Part shown: positions 52,618-63,431 of the stretch, piece by piece | Layout: every line of letters starts with the position of its first letter | How positions within the stretch are numbered: position 1 is the first letter of the stretch | The notes under the pieces: model-generated | Databases searched by the model: none | Told to the model about the DNA's origin: nothing | The model's input: only the letters and a program-made list of their open reading frames with translations | Position numbers and translations under genes: made by a program | Origin: Yamagishiella unicocca | Lineage: Eukaryota; Chlorophyta; Chlorophyceae; Chlamydomonadales; Volvocaceae | Direction of reading: 5' to 3' | Length of the DNA: 64,000 nucleotides | Assembly (NCBI GenBank): GCA_003116995.1 | Contig: BDSL01000011.1 | Span: forward strand, 930,001 to 994,000

Positions 52618-55600
52618 ATGGCCCCAGTACCAGATCCAAAGTCAAAGCGCTATGATCGACAGTTGCGGATTTGGGGGACGCATGGCCAGCAGCGCTTGGA
52701 AAGTTGTTCAATTTGCCTCCTCAACTGCGGGCCGACAGGCTCAGAGACGCTGAAGAATCTTGTTCTGGGAGGGATAGCCTCATTTACGACTGTTGATGGC
52801 GGAAAAGTAGAGGCGCGCGATTTGGGTAACAACTTCTTGGTCAGCGCATCGAGCTTGGGTGAGCCACGTGCGAAAGTGGTGACGGAGCTGTTGCAGGAGC
52901 TCAATGAAAGCGTGTCAGGGAGCTATGTGGAGGAGGTCCCGGAGGTACTCATTTCCGACAACCCGCAGTTCTTCAGCAGTTTCGACCTCGTTATCGCGAC
53001 CCAGGTGACATACACGGGGGACGCAGGGGGAGACTCGGGTGCACGCCCCCCCTCGGAATCCAGTACTGTGGCGTGCTGGCTGATTATAACGACCCGAGTT
53101 GGAGACCGCACGTGCCAAGGGTTCCATAGCACGTCCCCACAGCTTTCCCCCACGAATGCCCTTGCCCTACCATGGTCTTCGACTGCATTCGCATTGATTC
53201 GAAGTCCATGTTCCACCAGACTGGAATTGAGCTGCGCATATGCCGGGTGTGTGCGCGCGTTGCTGATGCCACTGTCTCCCCTGTATCCGTGAACCTACCA
53301 AACTCACAAACTTCATAAACCTATGCAGTCCCTGGCATACTCCAAAACGTACCGTAGCCTCGCGCGAAGCTCAAAAGGCTGCCCTCTCTGCACTCCCCTT
53401 CCCACGCTCCGCATCACGGATACAACCGCCGTAGATGCGCGAACAGGATATGGTGAAGCTGGATGAAATCTGCCGGGCGACGCGACGTGCCAAATTGCTG
53501 ATCGTACGTTCGTACGGCCTCGTGGGCTACTTGCGGGTGAGAGCCTGGAACACCAGTTTGGAGGCTTAGGTTTGGGGCTGCAGACGCGTCGGAGATGTGT
53601 CGCGCTGCTGCGGAGTGGGTCAAGCGTGAGGGGGCGTGCCAGGGGAAGCGTAGGAGATCACCGCCCTAACCGGTGGAACAACGAAATGGGCGTGGCAGCC
53701 GCGTGGGGCCGAGGTCTGGCATTGGATGGACCCACGGGTCGGCTTGGTCATTATGCGCTGGGTGGCCCTTTGGTGGCCCTTTGCTCGACGTAGCTACGCT
53801 CCTATTATTCGTGCGCCCGTGCGCCCTGGGACCCTGTTGGGCCGTGCATATGTGCTCCTCGACAAGATCCCACCCCTAGGGGGCCTGGCTACTCGTCGCT
53901 TCATGCTCGGCCGCGATTGCACTCCCCTTTGTGCCCCTTGCCCTGGTCGGCCCCCTGCCTTCCCTCCCCAGGCGAGCCTGCCCGAGCACCAAGTGGTGGA
54001 GTCCAAGCCCGATTCCCAACTGGACGACCTCAGGTGGGCACCATGCTTGTCGGGCGGTGGCGAGGAAACGGTGTACACGACATAGGTGTCGGTGGGAGGT
54101 GTCGGCAAGGGGTGGCGTAAAGACCCGGTTACACGACATGGGAAATGTAGCTGGCGCATAGTCTTCGGACACCTGGTTGCGTGCGCATGCTGGAGCACTT
54201 GGACTGAGTACCGCAAAGCCTGTGGAGAGGTTATGTAGCGGGGCCACACGGGAGTAAGGTAAGCGAGGCTGTGGGGACTGCCAAAAAGGCCAGCGGGGAG
54301 GACCAGGGGAATACGGCTGGGGGGGACGGGACCAACATCAGCCGGGCGGCGAGGCGTCTTCGCTCGGACCAGCCTAGCCGTGTCGGGGCCTGCCGTCGCA
54401 GCAGCTGCAACCAGCGCGGACTGGGATGCGGGGTAGCCGTACTGCCAACGCGCCCACTGTTGTGGAGCTAGTTGCGCTCACCCGCCGGCTGCAGATGCCT
54501 ATATACCGATTTGTTGCCCTCTCCTCATAAGACCCTAATGGCGAGTCATCGGCAATTATGAAAGAGCTGGCTGCCTTCGGCCCCAGGCTGCACCGCCCGT
54601 GGCCCGAGCTGCTGGAGTTCGCCTCCTCGTTCCACCTGGAGTCCCTGGACGACATCGCCCACTCGCACATGCCGTATGGTGGGTGGTTTGGAGGCTGGTC
54701 GTACTTTTACGACACGGAAGTGCCTCACCCCCCACACGCACCGCGCACGCGCGCGGCTGCCTCGCCCCTACTCGCCTGCCATGCGCTGCCACTCCCCCAG
54801 CGTGGGGCTGTGGGAACAAATCTCCTCCGCGCATCAGCCTGCTTACCGCCCCGCACCAGCCTGCTTACCGCCCCGCATCAGCCTGCTTACCGCCCCGCAT
54901 CAGCATGTTTAATGTGGGGCCCCGTCGCATGGCCTCAGCAGCGCCTCACCTCCCCCGCTTATGCTTTTGGCTGTATGCCTAATGCGTAATTTCGCTTTGG
55001 CCTTGGCACGCATGTGCACCCACCTACCTGACTCACTCCGCGCTCATGCTTATCCTACCTGCGTTCCCGCTGGCGCGCAGTGGTGCTGCTGCTGCAGGCG
55101 GCGGAGCGGTGGCGGGTGGCGCACGACGGTCAGGGCCCCGGGACCTCTTCCGCGGACAAGGCGGCGTTCAAAGCTGTCGTGGCGGGCATGCGGCATGCGG
55201 TGGATGGAGTGCCTCTACATGTAGGGTGGATGGGGGATGGGAGGAATGGGTTAGTGAGGGACATGGGAAGGAGGGCAAGGGACGGGGGCTGGGCAGGAGC
55301 AGTTGCCAAGGGGAGGGGACAGGGTCCTGCCGGAAATCAGACAAGTCTCGCGACCCCATCCCCAACTCGACGCGCCAGGAGGAGAACTTTGACGAGGCGA
55401 TAAAGGCCGCCTTCCACGTCTCCACGCCGTACACGATTCGTAAGTCACGGGGGGGACCAGGTGGCCGTGTGCGCGAAGGCTAGTGCGTCCGGGCCCCATG
55501 GATTCAAGCCATGGTGGTTCGCTCCGAAACCACGGCCACGTCACCGCGCGCCGTTGCGCCTGCTTCTGCAGCCCCCCGTGTCCCGCTAGGACACATGCTT

Positions 55601-58600
55601 GGCGGCTTTCAGTAGCAGAGTTCGGTGACGTTTTTGGGCCTTGTTTGACGTTGTCAACTCCGATTTACCCCCCTGCCCCTCCTCCCTTGCGCCGCCCCCC
55701 CGGCCCCTCTCCTCGCATTCCCCCAGCGTCCGAGACCCGGACGCTTCTGAACGACGAGGCTGCCGGGACGGGGCTTCGGCCCGATAGCGACGAGTTCTGG
55801 GTGCTGGTGACGGCATTGAGGGAGTTCACGGTGCGCTGGGGCGGAGGCAGGGAGTGGAGGACGTCTGACAGGCTGCTCGAGCGAGGAGAAGAGGATGGAG
55901 AGGGAAGAGGCGTGGTCCGGGTTGTTGATTAACGGAAGCATTCCGAAGCGTGATCGCATGCCCCTGTCATTGGGATCCCCTCAGCCCCCTGATGCCCTAC
56001 CCGTATTCGCGCTGATCGCCATTGCGCCGACTGATCGGCAGATCTCGGCCCCCCTGCCATCTCTCGCGCCCATCGGAGGCGCGACCCCGACTCGCTCCCA
56101 GCACCCCGCCGGATCCTCGCCTGGCCACCTCCCATGTGACTAATGCGCCCGCGAACCGGTCTCGTATCCTGGCCCTCGTCCCTGCCTCCTCCTCATCTCC
56201 CAAAACCACTCGCCTTGCCCCCCGTCCGACGTCGACCCTCCGCCCCTTGGCGGTCCTGCTGCCAGGAGCATGAGGGTGACGGCACCCTGCCGCTGGAGGG
56301 CTCCATCCCGGACATGCACGCCACCACAGAGTGCGTTGGGATCGATCGTGAGGGCGGGGCCACGACAGAGTGCGTTGGGATCGATCGCAAGGGCGGGACC
56401 ACTCGCGGGACCCGACCTGCTCCTGCATCAGCGTGTCCTTTGCGTACCCCCGCGGCTCCACACTTCCTCGCTGACCCGCACCCCTTCCGGTTACGAATTT
56501 CACAGACCCCACATGCCCGTGCGCCCTAAACTGCACCCCGCTCTGACCTAGCCCCGTCTGCCCGCCATCCGTCTGCTGTTCCCCCAGCCACCCCACATCC
56601 CCCCACATCGTATAACCGGACCCCCCCACACCCCTCCGTTTCCTATGTCGTGTCACCGGGTCTTCTCGCCACTCCCCACATCTCACCAACAGCATGTACC
56701 TCCGGGTGCAGCAGCTGTACCGGCAGAAGGCAGAGCGGGACGTGGCGGCCGTGGAGGCGCACGTACGACAGCTGCTGGGCCGTCTGGGTCGCCCCGTGGA
56801 CTCCATCTCCCACGACACGGTGCGCCTCTACTGCCGGCACTCGAGGCACCTCCGATGCGTCAGGTGAGGGAACCGGCGGCAGGCGGGTGCGCGCGTGTCT
56901 GTCCACGGGGGCGCCGTAAGGTACGTACCGGCCCCCGGGGAAGTTGCGCCAGCAGCACCGACCCAGCGCAGGTCCTTATCCAGTCTCTTATCCGGTCTCT
57001 TATCCGGTCTCTTATCCGGTCTCGTATCCGGTCTCTTATCCGGTCTCTTATCCGGTCTCTTATCCGGTCTCTTATCCGGTCTCTTTTCCGGTCTCTTTTC
57101 CGGTCTCTTTTCCGGTCTCTTTTCCGGTCTTTTAGCCGGTCTCTTATCCCGTCTCTTATCCCGTCTCTTATCCCGTCTCTTAGCCGGTCTCTTAGCCGGT
57201 CTCTTAGCCGGTCTTTTAACAGGCGAACCCCCTGGCCCGCCCCGGGCATCATCCCGTGCAGGTACCGCACGCTAGCCGAGGAGCTCGGCTCCGAATCCGC
57301 CCGCGGCAACGTTCTAGCGGCGGCGCTGAGTGCCGGCGGCGGCGGCGGCTTTGGCTTTGGCGCCGACCTGCCGCCCGGCTCCTCCGACGCAGCGCTGTAT
57401 GTGCTGCTGCGTGCCGCCGACCGCTTCTACGCGCAAACGGGCCGGTACCCGGGGGCGGCACCGGGGGGCAGCGACCCCAGCGATGACGTGCCACTGCTGC
57501 GGCAGGCGGCGGCGCAGGTGGGCGGCGCCCTTGGGTGGTGGTGGTAGGGTTCGGTTTGGCGGTTTTGGGTTATTGGGGTTGGGTGGGAAAGAACATGTAT
57601 CGTCTGGTGACCGTGTGGGGCGCTACAACGGTAGCTATGATACGGAGGAAAGGAAACCATAAAACGGATGCGTTAAGCTCAGGGAAGGTGAGTTATGGCC
57701 AGCAGGCGGAGGATGTCGGTGTGGTTTTGCCGCAGGTGAGGCGGGAAGGCAGGCACGGACCCCTGGGGCTCTTGAGGGCTCAGCGGTGGCGCTCGGCGCG
57801 AATCCTGCACTGCACAGAGCGTGCACGGCAATGGTCGAGCCGCACCACTCCTTGTCGTACAACCAGTTGTCAGGCCGCACCAGTCCTTGTCGTACAATCA
57901 GTTGTCGGGCCGCACCACTCCTTGTCGTACAATCAGTTGTCGGGCCGAACCACTCCTTGTCGTACAATCAGTTGTCGGGCCGCACCACTCATTGTCGCGC
58001 ATGGCAACGTGCTTCAAGATGTCCGCCATGGTCCTTTCGGTTCCTCAGGTCCTGACGGATGTGGGTCTGGGCGGCGGCTCAAACCCGCGCAAGTCGCCCG
58101 ACAGCTCGGGCAGCGGCGGCACAGCCGTGGTCAGCGAGGACCTGCTGGTGGAGATGTGCAGGGCAGGAGCAGGTGGGGGCGAGCTGGGCGGGTGGCGCTG
58201 CGTTGGGATGACCATCTGCGTTGGGATGACCGCCTTCTGGAGCGCGGCGAGGCCACCTGGCCGAAACGGGTGCGGACGTCGGGTAGGCGGGTGCCATGAT
58301 GACCGTCACGTGCCAGTAGTCGAGTGAGCGGATGGAAGGTGGAGTGCTGAGCGGAGGTGGTCGGAAACCAGGGGGGGGGGTGCGAGCAAAGGCCGCCTCC
58401 TTCCTCACTGCCGCCTCGCCGTGACCCCTCTCCTCCCCGTCCTACCCCACTTCCATTTCCACGATTCGACAGCGGCCGTGTGCTTGGCCCCTTTTCCCTC
58501 TCGCCGCCCGCCTCCCCCTGTTTCCTGTGTCGTGTAACCGGGTCTTCTCGCCACCCCCTCCCGCCGCCCGCCTCCCCCCGTTTCCTTTGTCGCGTCGTGT

Positions 58601-58960
58601 AACCGGGTCTTCTCGCCACCCCCTCCCGCCGCCCGCCTCCCCCTGTTTCCTGTTTCGTGTAACCGGGTCTTCTCGCCACCCCCTCCCGCTGCCCGCCTCC
58701 CCCTGTTTCCTGTTTCGTGTAACCGGGTCTTCTCGCCAACCCCTCCCGCCGCCCGCCTCCCCCTGTTTCCTGTGTCGTGTAACCGGGCCTTCTCGCCAAC
58801 CCCTCCTGCCGCCCCAGCCGAGCTTCACGTGGTGGCTGCCTTCATGGGGGGCGTGGCGGCGCAGGAGGCCATCAAGCTGGTCACTCGGCAGTTCGTGCCG
58901 CTGGCTGGGACGCTCATCTACAACGCCATGGCCTGCACCACCACAGTGCTGGAGCTATGA
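52618..58960 (+). CDS. AXR1: NEDD8-activating enzyme E1 regulatory subunit (AXR1/NAE1/APPBP1)
   Basis: This subunit pairs with ECR1/UBA3 to activate NEDD8 (RUB) for cullin modification. Exons: 52618-53004, 53435-53536, 53972-54033, 54587-54678, 55081-55220, 55379-55439, 55727-55830, 56266-56330, 56693-56863, 57262-57517, 58049-58172, 58818-58960. They total 1,707 nt (568 residues plus stop TGA) with perfect phase, close to the usual 530-540 residues. Seen in order: KSKRYDRQLRIWGTHGQQRL, the ThiF-type fold segment GSETLKNLVLGGIASFTTVD, GNNFLVSASSLG, SYGLVGYLR, VVESKPDSQLDDLR, LHRPWPELLEF, EENFDEAIKAAF, EGSIPDM, RAADRFYAQTGRYPG, and the end AAFMGGVAAQEAIKLVTRQF. A Gly-rich insertion (GGGGGFGFG) accounts for some extra length. 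The start has a good ATG context (AGCCATGGC). Several introns contain minisatellites. Confidence 0.96.
54108..54150 (-). repeat. dispersed intronic 35-bp repeat, inverted copy (AXR1 intron 3)
   Basis: On the minus strand this reads TTTCCCATGTCGTGTAACCG followed by GGTCTTTACGCC. It matches, inverted, the unit found near 56640-56672 (intron 8) and five times at 58521-58805 (intron 11). Confidence 0.7.
54829..54908. repeat. 22-bp tandem repeat in AXR1 intron 4
   Basis: Units of GCATCAGCCTGCTTACCGCC plus CC repeat about 3.6 times with exact 22-bp spacing (54831, 54853, 54875, 54897). Confidence 0.92.
56316..56402. repeat. tandem duplication spanning the AXR1 intron 8 donor
   Basis: ACAGAGTGCGTTGGGATCGA followed by TCGTGAGGGCGGGGCC occurs twice in succession with minor differences. 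The first copy contains the used 5' splice site (CCACAGA|GTGCGT after 56330), so the second copy carries a duplicate donor about 36 bp downstream. Confidence 0.8.
56638..56690 (+). repeat. dispersed intronic repeat beside the AXR1 exon 9 acceptor
   Basis: TTTCCTATGTCGTGTCACCG and GGTCTTCTCGCCACTCCCCA lie directly before the acceptor CACCAACAG|C of exon 9 (56693). The same unit, in the same orientation, lies before the acceptor of exon 12 as five tandem copies. Confidence 0.75.
56971..57218. repeat. 12-bp minisatellite, about 20 units, AXR1 intron 9
   Basis: Units of TCTTATCCGGTC repeat about 20 times. Variants are grouped in blocks (TTATCCGG, then TTTTCCGG, then TTATCCCG, then TTAGCCGG), suggesting stepwise local expansion. 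Because 12 is a multiple of 3, all frames remain open across the array, producing long spurious open frames on both strands. Confidence 0.95.
57839..57998. repeat. 35-bp tandem repeat, about 4.6 units, AXR1 intron 10
   Basis: The unit CGCACCACTCCTTGTCGTAC plus AATCAGTTGTCGGGC recurs at 57841, 57876, 57911, 57946 and 57981 with exact 35-bp spacing. Confidence 0.94.
58518..58805. repeat. 60-65-bp tandem repeat, five copies, AXR1 intron 11
   Basis: TTTCCTGTGTCGTGTAACCG followed by GGTCTTCTCGCCACCCCCTC and CCGCCGCCCGCCTCC recurs from 58521, 58581, 58646, 58706 and 58766. The second-to-third spacing is 65 bp because of a five-base insertion. The last unit runs into the polypyrimidine tract and acceptor of exon 12 (58818). 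Confidence 0.94.
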
Positions 58961-59500
58961 GGACGAGGGTGGGCATTGTGTTGCGTGAGGACAGGCGCTG
59001 GAGGGTCGCGGCGGGAGGAGGGGCCACTGGGGAGGTGAAGAAGCAGGCAGTCCAAGAGGCAGCCGGACGGGGGAGGGTGTTGCTCGTTCAGCTGCTGCTG
59101 CCCCGACTGTTGCGATGGAGACGTGTGTGCCTGGAGGGATTGATGTCGAGCATTTTGCGAGTGCTCGGTGGCGGTGGGGGGGTGGATAGGGGTCGTTAAG
59201 TGCGGTGGGGAGGGACATACGAACCTTGGCCTCTCTTCCAGTCTCAGGTCGAGGCCGGCAGGAGTGCGAACCATCGGCTTCGATGTGTGCCGCATGGCGA
59301 GGGTGGACGCGATTGCGTAGCCCCCCCTCCCTCCAGGGTCTTCTCGATACCCCTCCCCCCTCTCGTAAGCCCCCACACCTGCCTGTCGTGCGTGCGCCCC
59401 AGATATTGCATTTTGCAGGCTGTGCTGGTGAGGGGTTTCGCGTGTGTGTTGACTTACCGCGGCGCCGCACTTACTTACGGAACATTTACAGCTTGTGTCG

Positions 59501-59578
59501 TAATGGAAGCGGCTCCTTGTGTGACGCGGAAGCGGCTGCTTGTGTGACGCGGAAGCGGCTGCTTGTGTGACGCGGAAG
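59501..59578. repeat. 23-bp tandem repeat
   Basis: GTGACGCGGAAGCGGCTGCT plus TGT recurs at 59521, 59544 and 59567, with a partial earlier copy. Confidence 0.9.
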
Positions 59579-60095
59579 TCGCGAGGAGCAGGGGAAAGCG
59601 GGGCGGTGCTAGTGAGGAAGGGGGGGGGGCTCGAAGGGCTTCCAACATATGACTAATATCTACGGGATTACCAGCCAAGCAACGACTCGAGATGCGGTAA
59701 CGGACGTTAGCCTTCCATTTCCTTGATTTACGGGCAGTAGCTGGATGGCAGGATGATGGGTGTGGGGTGGGGTGGTACGTTGGCGCTGAGACGAGCCACG
59801 TATGGGAGTTGTGTACGGCATGCGGGCCGCGTCCGTCCTTTCAAAGTGTGCACTCCGGTGACGTCGAAGGTCGGTGGCGACAATTTGCCCTCCCTTCCCG
59901 TCTACCTTCGCTTTCACCTGATCAGACGGTTGTTCAAACTTGCGGGCTCACAACTGGGGCGTACATTCGGGTATGTATGTCTGGACACACAACGCCCAGT
60001 TGTGTTGAAAGCTCTATTGTGCTATTCCTAAAGATCCGCAACATCAGCAAGCCAGCCTAGCTCAGTTGCAGTTCACGAACGCGCGTTACTAAGCT

Positions 60096-60920
60096 ATGGC
60101 TCTGCGCCAAGATGACACTTCCAGGCAAATTCAGCAAGAAAGCCGTTGGGAATCAGGGAACCGTCGCGAAGGCCCACTCGAGCATCAACGCGGCAGGATC
60201 CAGACGGCGGAGTGGATGTTAGGGGGCTTGGGTCAAGGAGGAGACGGCTCCGCAGCAGGTTGCGGTCCTGCAGTAGATGTCGTACGGGTTGTACGGGTCG
60301 CAGGTCGGCAGACGAATGGCGATGTCTCAAGGCGGAAATGCGCGGAGGGACTTCTGCTTCGTGAGGGCGTCTCGACCCTGGTCCCGGCTCGTCAGCTGCC
60401 TAGTGGCGTTCCTGCGGAGGCGGCGCTCAAGGATCTCAAGCTATCAACAATGGAGGCTGTGCAGCTGGTCAGCGATGCCACCTACGTGGCGGTTCGGTTG
60501 TAGACGCCGGCAGCGAAGCAGGGGCGCTCCATAGTGCGAGCCCTAAAGAAGGCGGGTGCAGCCTATGGGCCAGCACTGGTCGGACTAGTTACCGCACCGC
60601 TGATGGCCGATGTTATACAACGTTGTAACGAGGAGCTGCAAGGATGGTGCGCGAGTGTCGTCACGAGCCATGAAAAGGAAGCCACGAAGCACGGTGTGGA
60701 GTAGCTGAAGATGGACGGCAGCGCGGTGCAGGCCTTGGCCGCAAGCGGCGGCAAGCATAGCTGGAAGGCGTCATTGAAGCTCGCCGCCACCGCCACCACG
60801 GCGCGTGTGGGTAAGGGAACAGGTATCAGAGCGAGTGCGAGCGGGCAAGGGGGTGAACACGTGGCGGTAGGTTCCCTGCATCATTTAGAGGTTGGGCCAG
60901 ACCGCAGGCAGCAGGCGCGA
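60096..60920 (+). pseudogene. possible interrupted gene with two in-frame TAG stops
   Basis: A single plus-strand frame is open from ATG 60096 except for TAG at 60501-60503 and TAG near 60702. The middle part is rich in helix-like sequence (SIVRALKKAGAAYGPALVGL, ADVIQRCNEELQGWC). The final part starts KMDGSAVQALAASGGKHSWK. No family is recognised. It may be a decayed gene, a gene with unrecognised introns around the stops, or chance. Confidence 0.25.
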
Positions 60921-61706
60921 GGTAGGGTAGCGATCGGTGTGCACTGTAGTCGCTTCCTCTTGCATCATCATTTGCGGAGTTTTGGCTGCAGTCTGTGCTG
61001 GATTCGCGCGGTCAGCAATTGTCGGAGGCCGACCCTCTGAAACCTTGGTCAGGTTGGGATATAAGATTACACCCGCCTTTGGGCAGTGGGAGCAGTGTTT
61101 AGACGGGTACCGTCCGCATTGACGCAGAACGTAATATGTTACATGTGGACAATTGCCTGGCATCATCAGTCGTTGCCGGCATCCACAGATGTAAGAGGAC
61201 GTGTTGCCAACATCAGACGGGCGCGTTACAAGTCTACATCACGCACGTTATGAAGGTGTCATATACATTGCCACTAGTCACCGTCCGGAGGCAAAGGACC
61301 GTTATGCCGTACGTCTCTGGCTGACCTGCTAGCCATTGAAGGCCCCCGTGCTAAACCTCGATTGCTGTCATCAAGCCACTGAGTGTACAGCTTGTATGCC
61401 TAATCTGCACGGCGCACGGGCGCCTGCAATGATCACGGCGTGCTCCGCAACTCCGTACCCTCGGTACCAAGAACCAATTTGAACAAAAACATTGCCATAA
61501 CTTAATCTCCCGCTCTGGGACAAATACGTTTCGCTTGGTGTCGCAACGTCATAGAAAATACTTTATTCATTGCGGAAGGTGGGGGCCCGTAAACGGCCTG
61601 GCTTCAAGTAGCGTCCCCTGGCCTGTTGTTCGCACCTCGCTTCAGGGGATCTCATCAAGCCCATCGCCCGCGAAAGCCGAGATCGCGTAGATATGCGTAT
61701 TCCCTT

Positions 61707-61982
61707 TTATACCCGCAAATCGCCCAGCTTGAAGATGCCTCCAGCGAAGTCCCCATGCCCGTAACCTTTTGGCCCCGCCATTTGCTGCTGCTGCTGCCGC
61801 GGCTAATACTCCACCGTGACATCCGCCGCCTGCACCGCCAGCTTCACCTGTGCCTTATAGTAATTCGGCACGTGCTCGTTAATGCACGTTGTTCCGCTCA
61901 TCGCCGCACGCAACCAGAAGACGTCTTTCGTTACCTTATTGGGGAATACCTGCTCGTGGGGAGCAAAGTGGCGCGTTACGTA
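61707..61982 (-). pseudogene. possible coding remnant, two short consecutive frames
   Basis: On the minus strand a 59-codon frame reads YVTRHFAPHEQVFPNKVTKD and ends HVPNYYKAQVKLAVQAADVT-VEY at TAG (61803-61805). The same frame continues at once with poly-Gln and MAGPKGYGHGDFAGGIFKLG before a TAA. The composition looks protein-like, but I recognise no family. Confidence 0.25.
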
Positions 61983-63039
61983 TCAGCCATGCCGTTAACA
62001 GGCTCAATAATGCCGCGCGGATTGACGCGAAGACCAGCTGCGTGCACGCAAAGCACTCGTATATGTCGCTAAGCACCCGAATCCGCACCGCACGCGCAGG
62101 GGAGATCGGCAGTAGAAGCCCGCATGGCAGCCCACCCCCACGCGGCCCGCCGCATTTAGCTCACATGTCCCAAGCCCCCAACGCAACCGTCCACCTCCTT
62201 CCCGCAGCGATGCCCACCCACCACAACTCCTACCCGCCCCACCCTCCGTCCTGACTCCCATGGTGCCCTCTCCCAGCCCTCCTGCTCTCGGCATCCCCTC
62301 GCAGACCCTTCCGCCCCGCACCTTGCCGGGATGGGCCGCCTGTTCAACGGCGCCGCCCTGCGTCAGATGCGCCTCCGGTAGTAGGCTCGCTTCTTTTCTT
62401 TGCGGTATCATGACTTGCCAAGTCAGGAGGGCTACGTGCAAGTAACGCTAGAAGTCACAAGAGCCGTTCGGGCGCTGCACACGCACGGCCAGGAATACAC
62501 GTCGTGCCCGTCATACGGTATGTTGTGGCGATGTACGGCGCTGCGCGCAAGTAGCCTAAGCAAGAGCTGCTGCGGGATGTCATATGTCTGGTAGCTGGGT
62601 GATTGTTGTAACGGTTACAGTGGGTTCCAGACCAGCTGGGTGGTGCTACCTTCCGAGGGCGCTGTACGAAGGACGAGGGCCATCGACCCACACCCGTGGC
62701 GCCCTGCTGGGCCCACGGTCCCGCGTACATGATCCGCAATAAACGGTACCACGGGTAATATATACCGAAGACGCTACCGCCCTCTACCGCAACCCCAGTT
62801 TGTGCCTCCGCAAACCCAGTTTGTTGTTCCGCTTGTTTCCACGCCGCTGTGCCTGGAAGCCTTCATCTACTAGGACTTCAATATTTGCTGCTAGCGGTCA
62901 ACGTGTACGTCAGTCCAGGGGCGGAGGTGGCGGAGGCGACGCGCCACGCGCGTTATCTGCACATAAGCGACAGCAGCCCGTCGCAGCTTCGAAACTATCC
63001 AGTGAATGACGCTACAAAAGATCTCGTGGTCGCGCTGGG

Positions 63040-63110
63040 GTTTCCTGTTTTCCCTGTGCCTTTTGGGGCGTCTGCTGGCTGCTATCGCGCTGGCTTGCCG
63101 TACGGAGAGG
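63040..63110. repeat. dispersed repeat, copy C
   Basis: GTTTCCTGTTTTCCCTGTGC followed by CTTTTGGGGCGTCTGCTGGC and TGCTATCGCG aligns, with a few changes, to 3620-3700 in the same orientation. Confidence 0.6.
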
Positions 63111-63222
63111 TCTCGGTTTGGGCCCCCCCCTCCTGTTCTGGGCCCGCCGTCCGGGCTTGCGCACATTGTAACATCTTCAGAAAGTATCACAAGCCACTCA
63201 GGTACCGCCGCCCTCCTCTCAC

Positions 63223-63431
63223 CTTATCACAATCGCTAAGCCATAGTGAGCTGTTGTCCTCCGCCACATAGCCGTACCCTCGTTTTTTCTTGGACCAAGT
63301 TCCAGCTATGAAGCCAACCGCGGTAAAGCCAGCTGCGACAACTCCAAAAGCCGCATTTGAGCCCACTACAGCTGCAGCAAAAACTAAAGGTCTCCACGGA
63401 ACCATCTTGATGACGCTGGGCACGTATTCGG
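63223..63431 (-). CDS. likely exon of an unidentified membrane protein
   Basis: On the minus strand the segment runs from an acceptor (TTTTTTAG|CC) to a donor (GATAAG|GTGAGA) and contains 69 open codons: EYVPSVIKMVPWRPLVFAAA, then a long hydrophobic Ala/Gly/Val-rich stretch to FIAGTWSKKKRGYGYVAED and LWLSDCDK. It would form one or two membrane helices followed by a basic cytosolic or matrix-side segment. Neighbouring exons were not found and the family is unknown. Confidence 0.38.

Noticed and set aside
56645..57547. 300-codon plus-strand frame and matching minus-strand frames with RSLIRSLI-type repeats
   Set aside because: They cross the 12-bp minisatellite in AXR1 intron 9; the period is a multiple of three, so all frames stay open. 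The AXR1 exons on either side explain the real coding.
57839..58805. Regularly spaced repeats resembling a CRISPR array
   Set aside because: Units are directly adjacent with no unique spacers, lie in a eukaryotic intron, and there are no cas genes.
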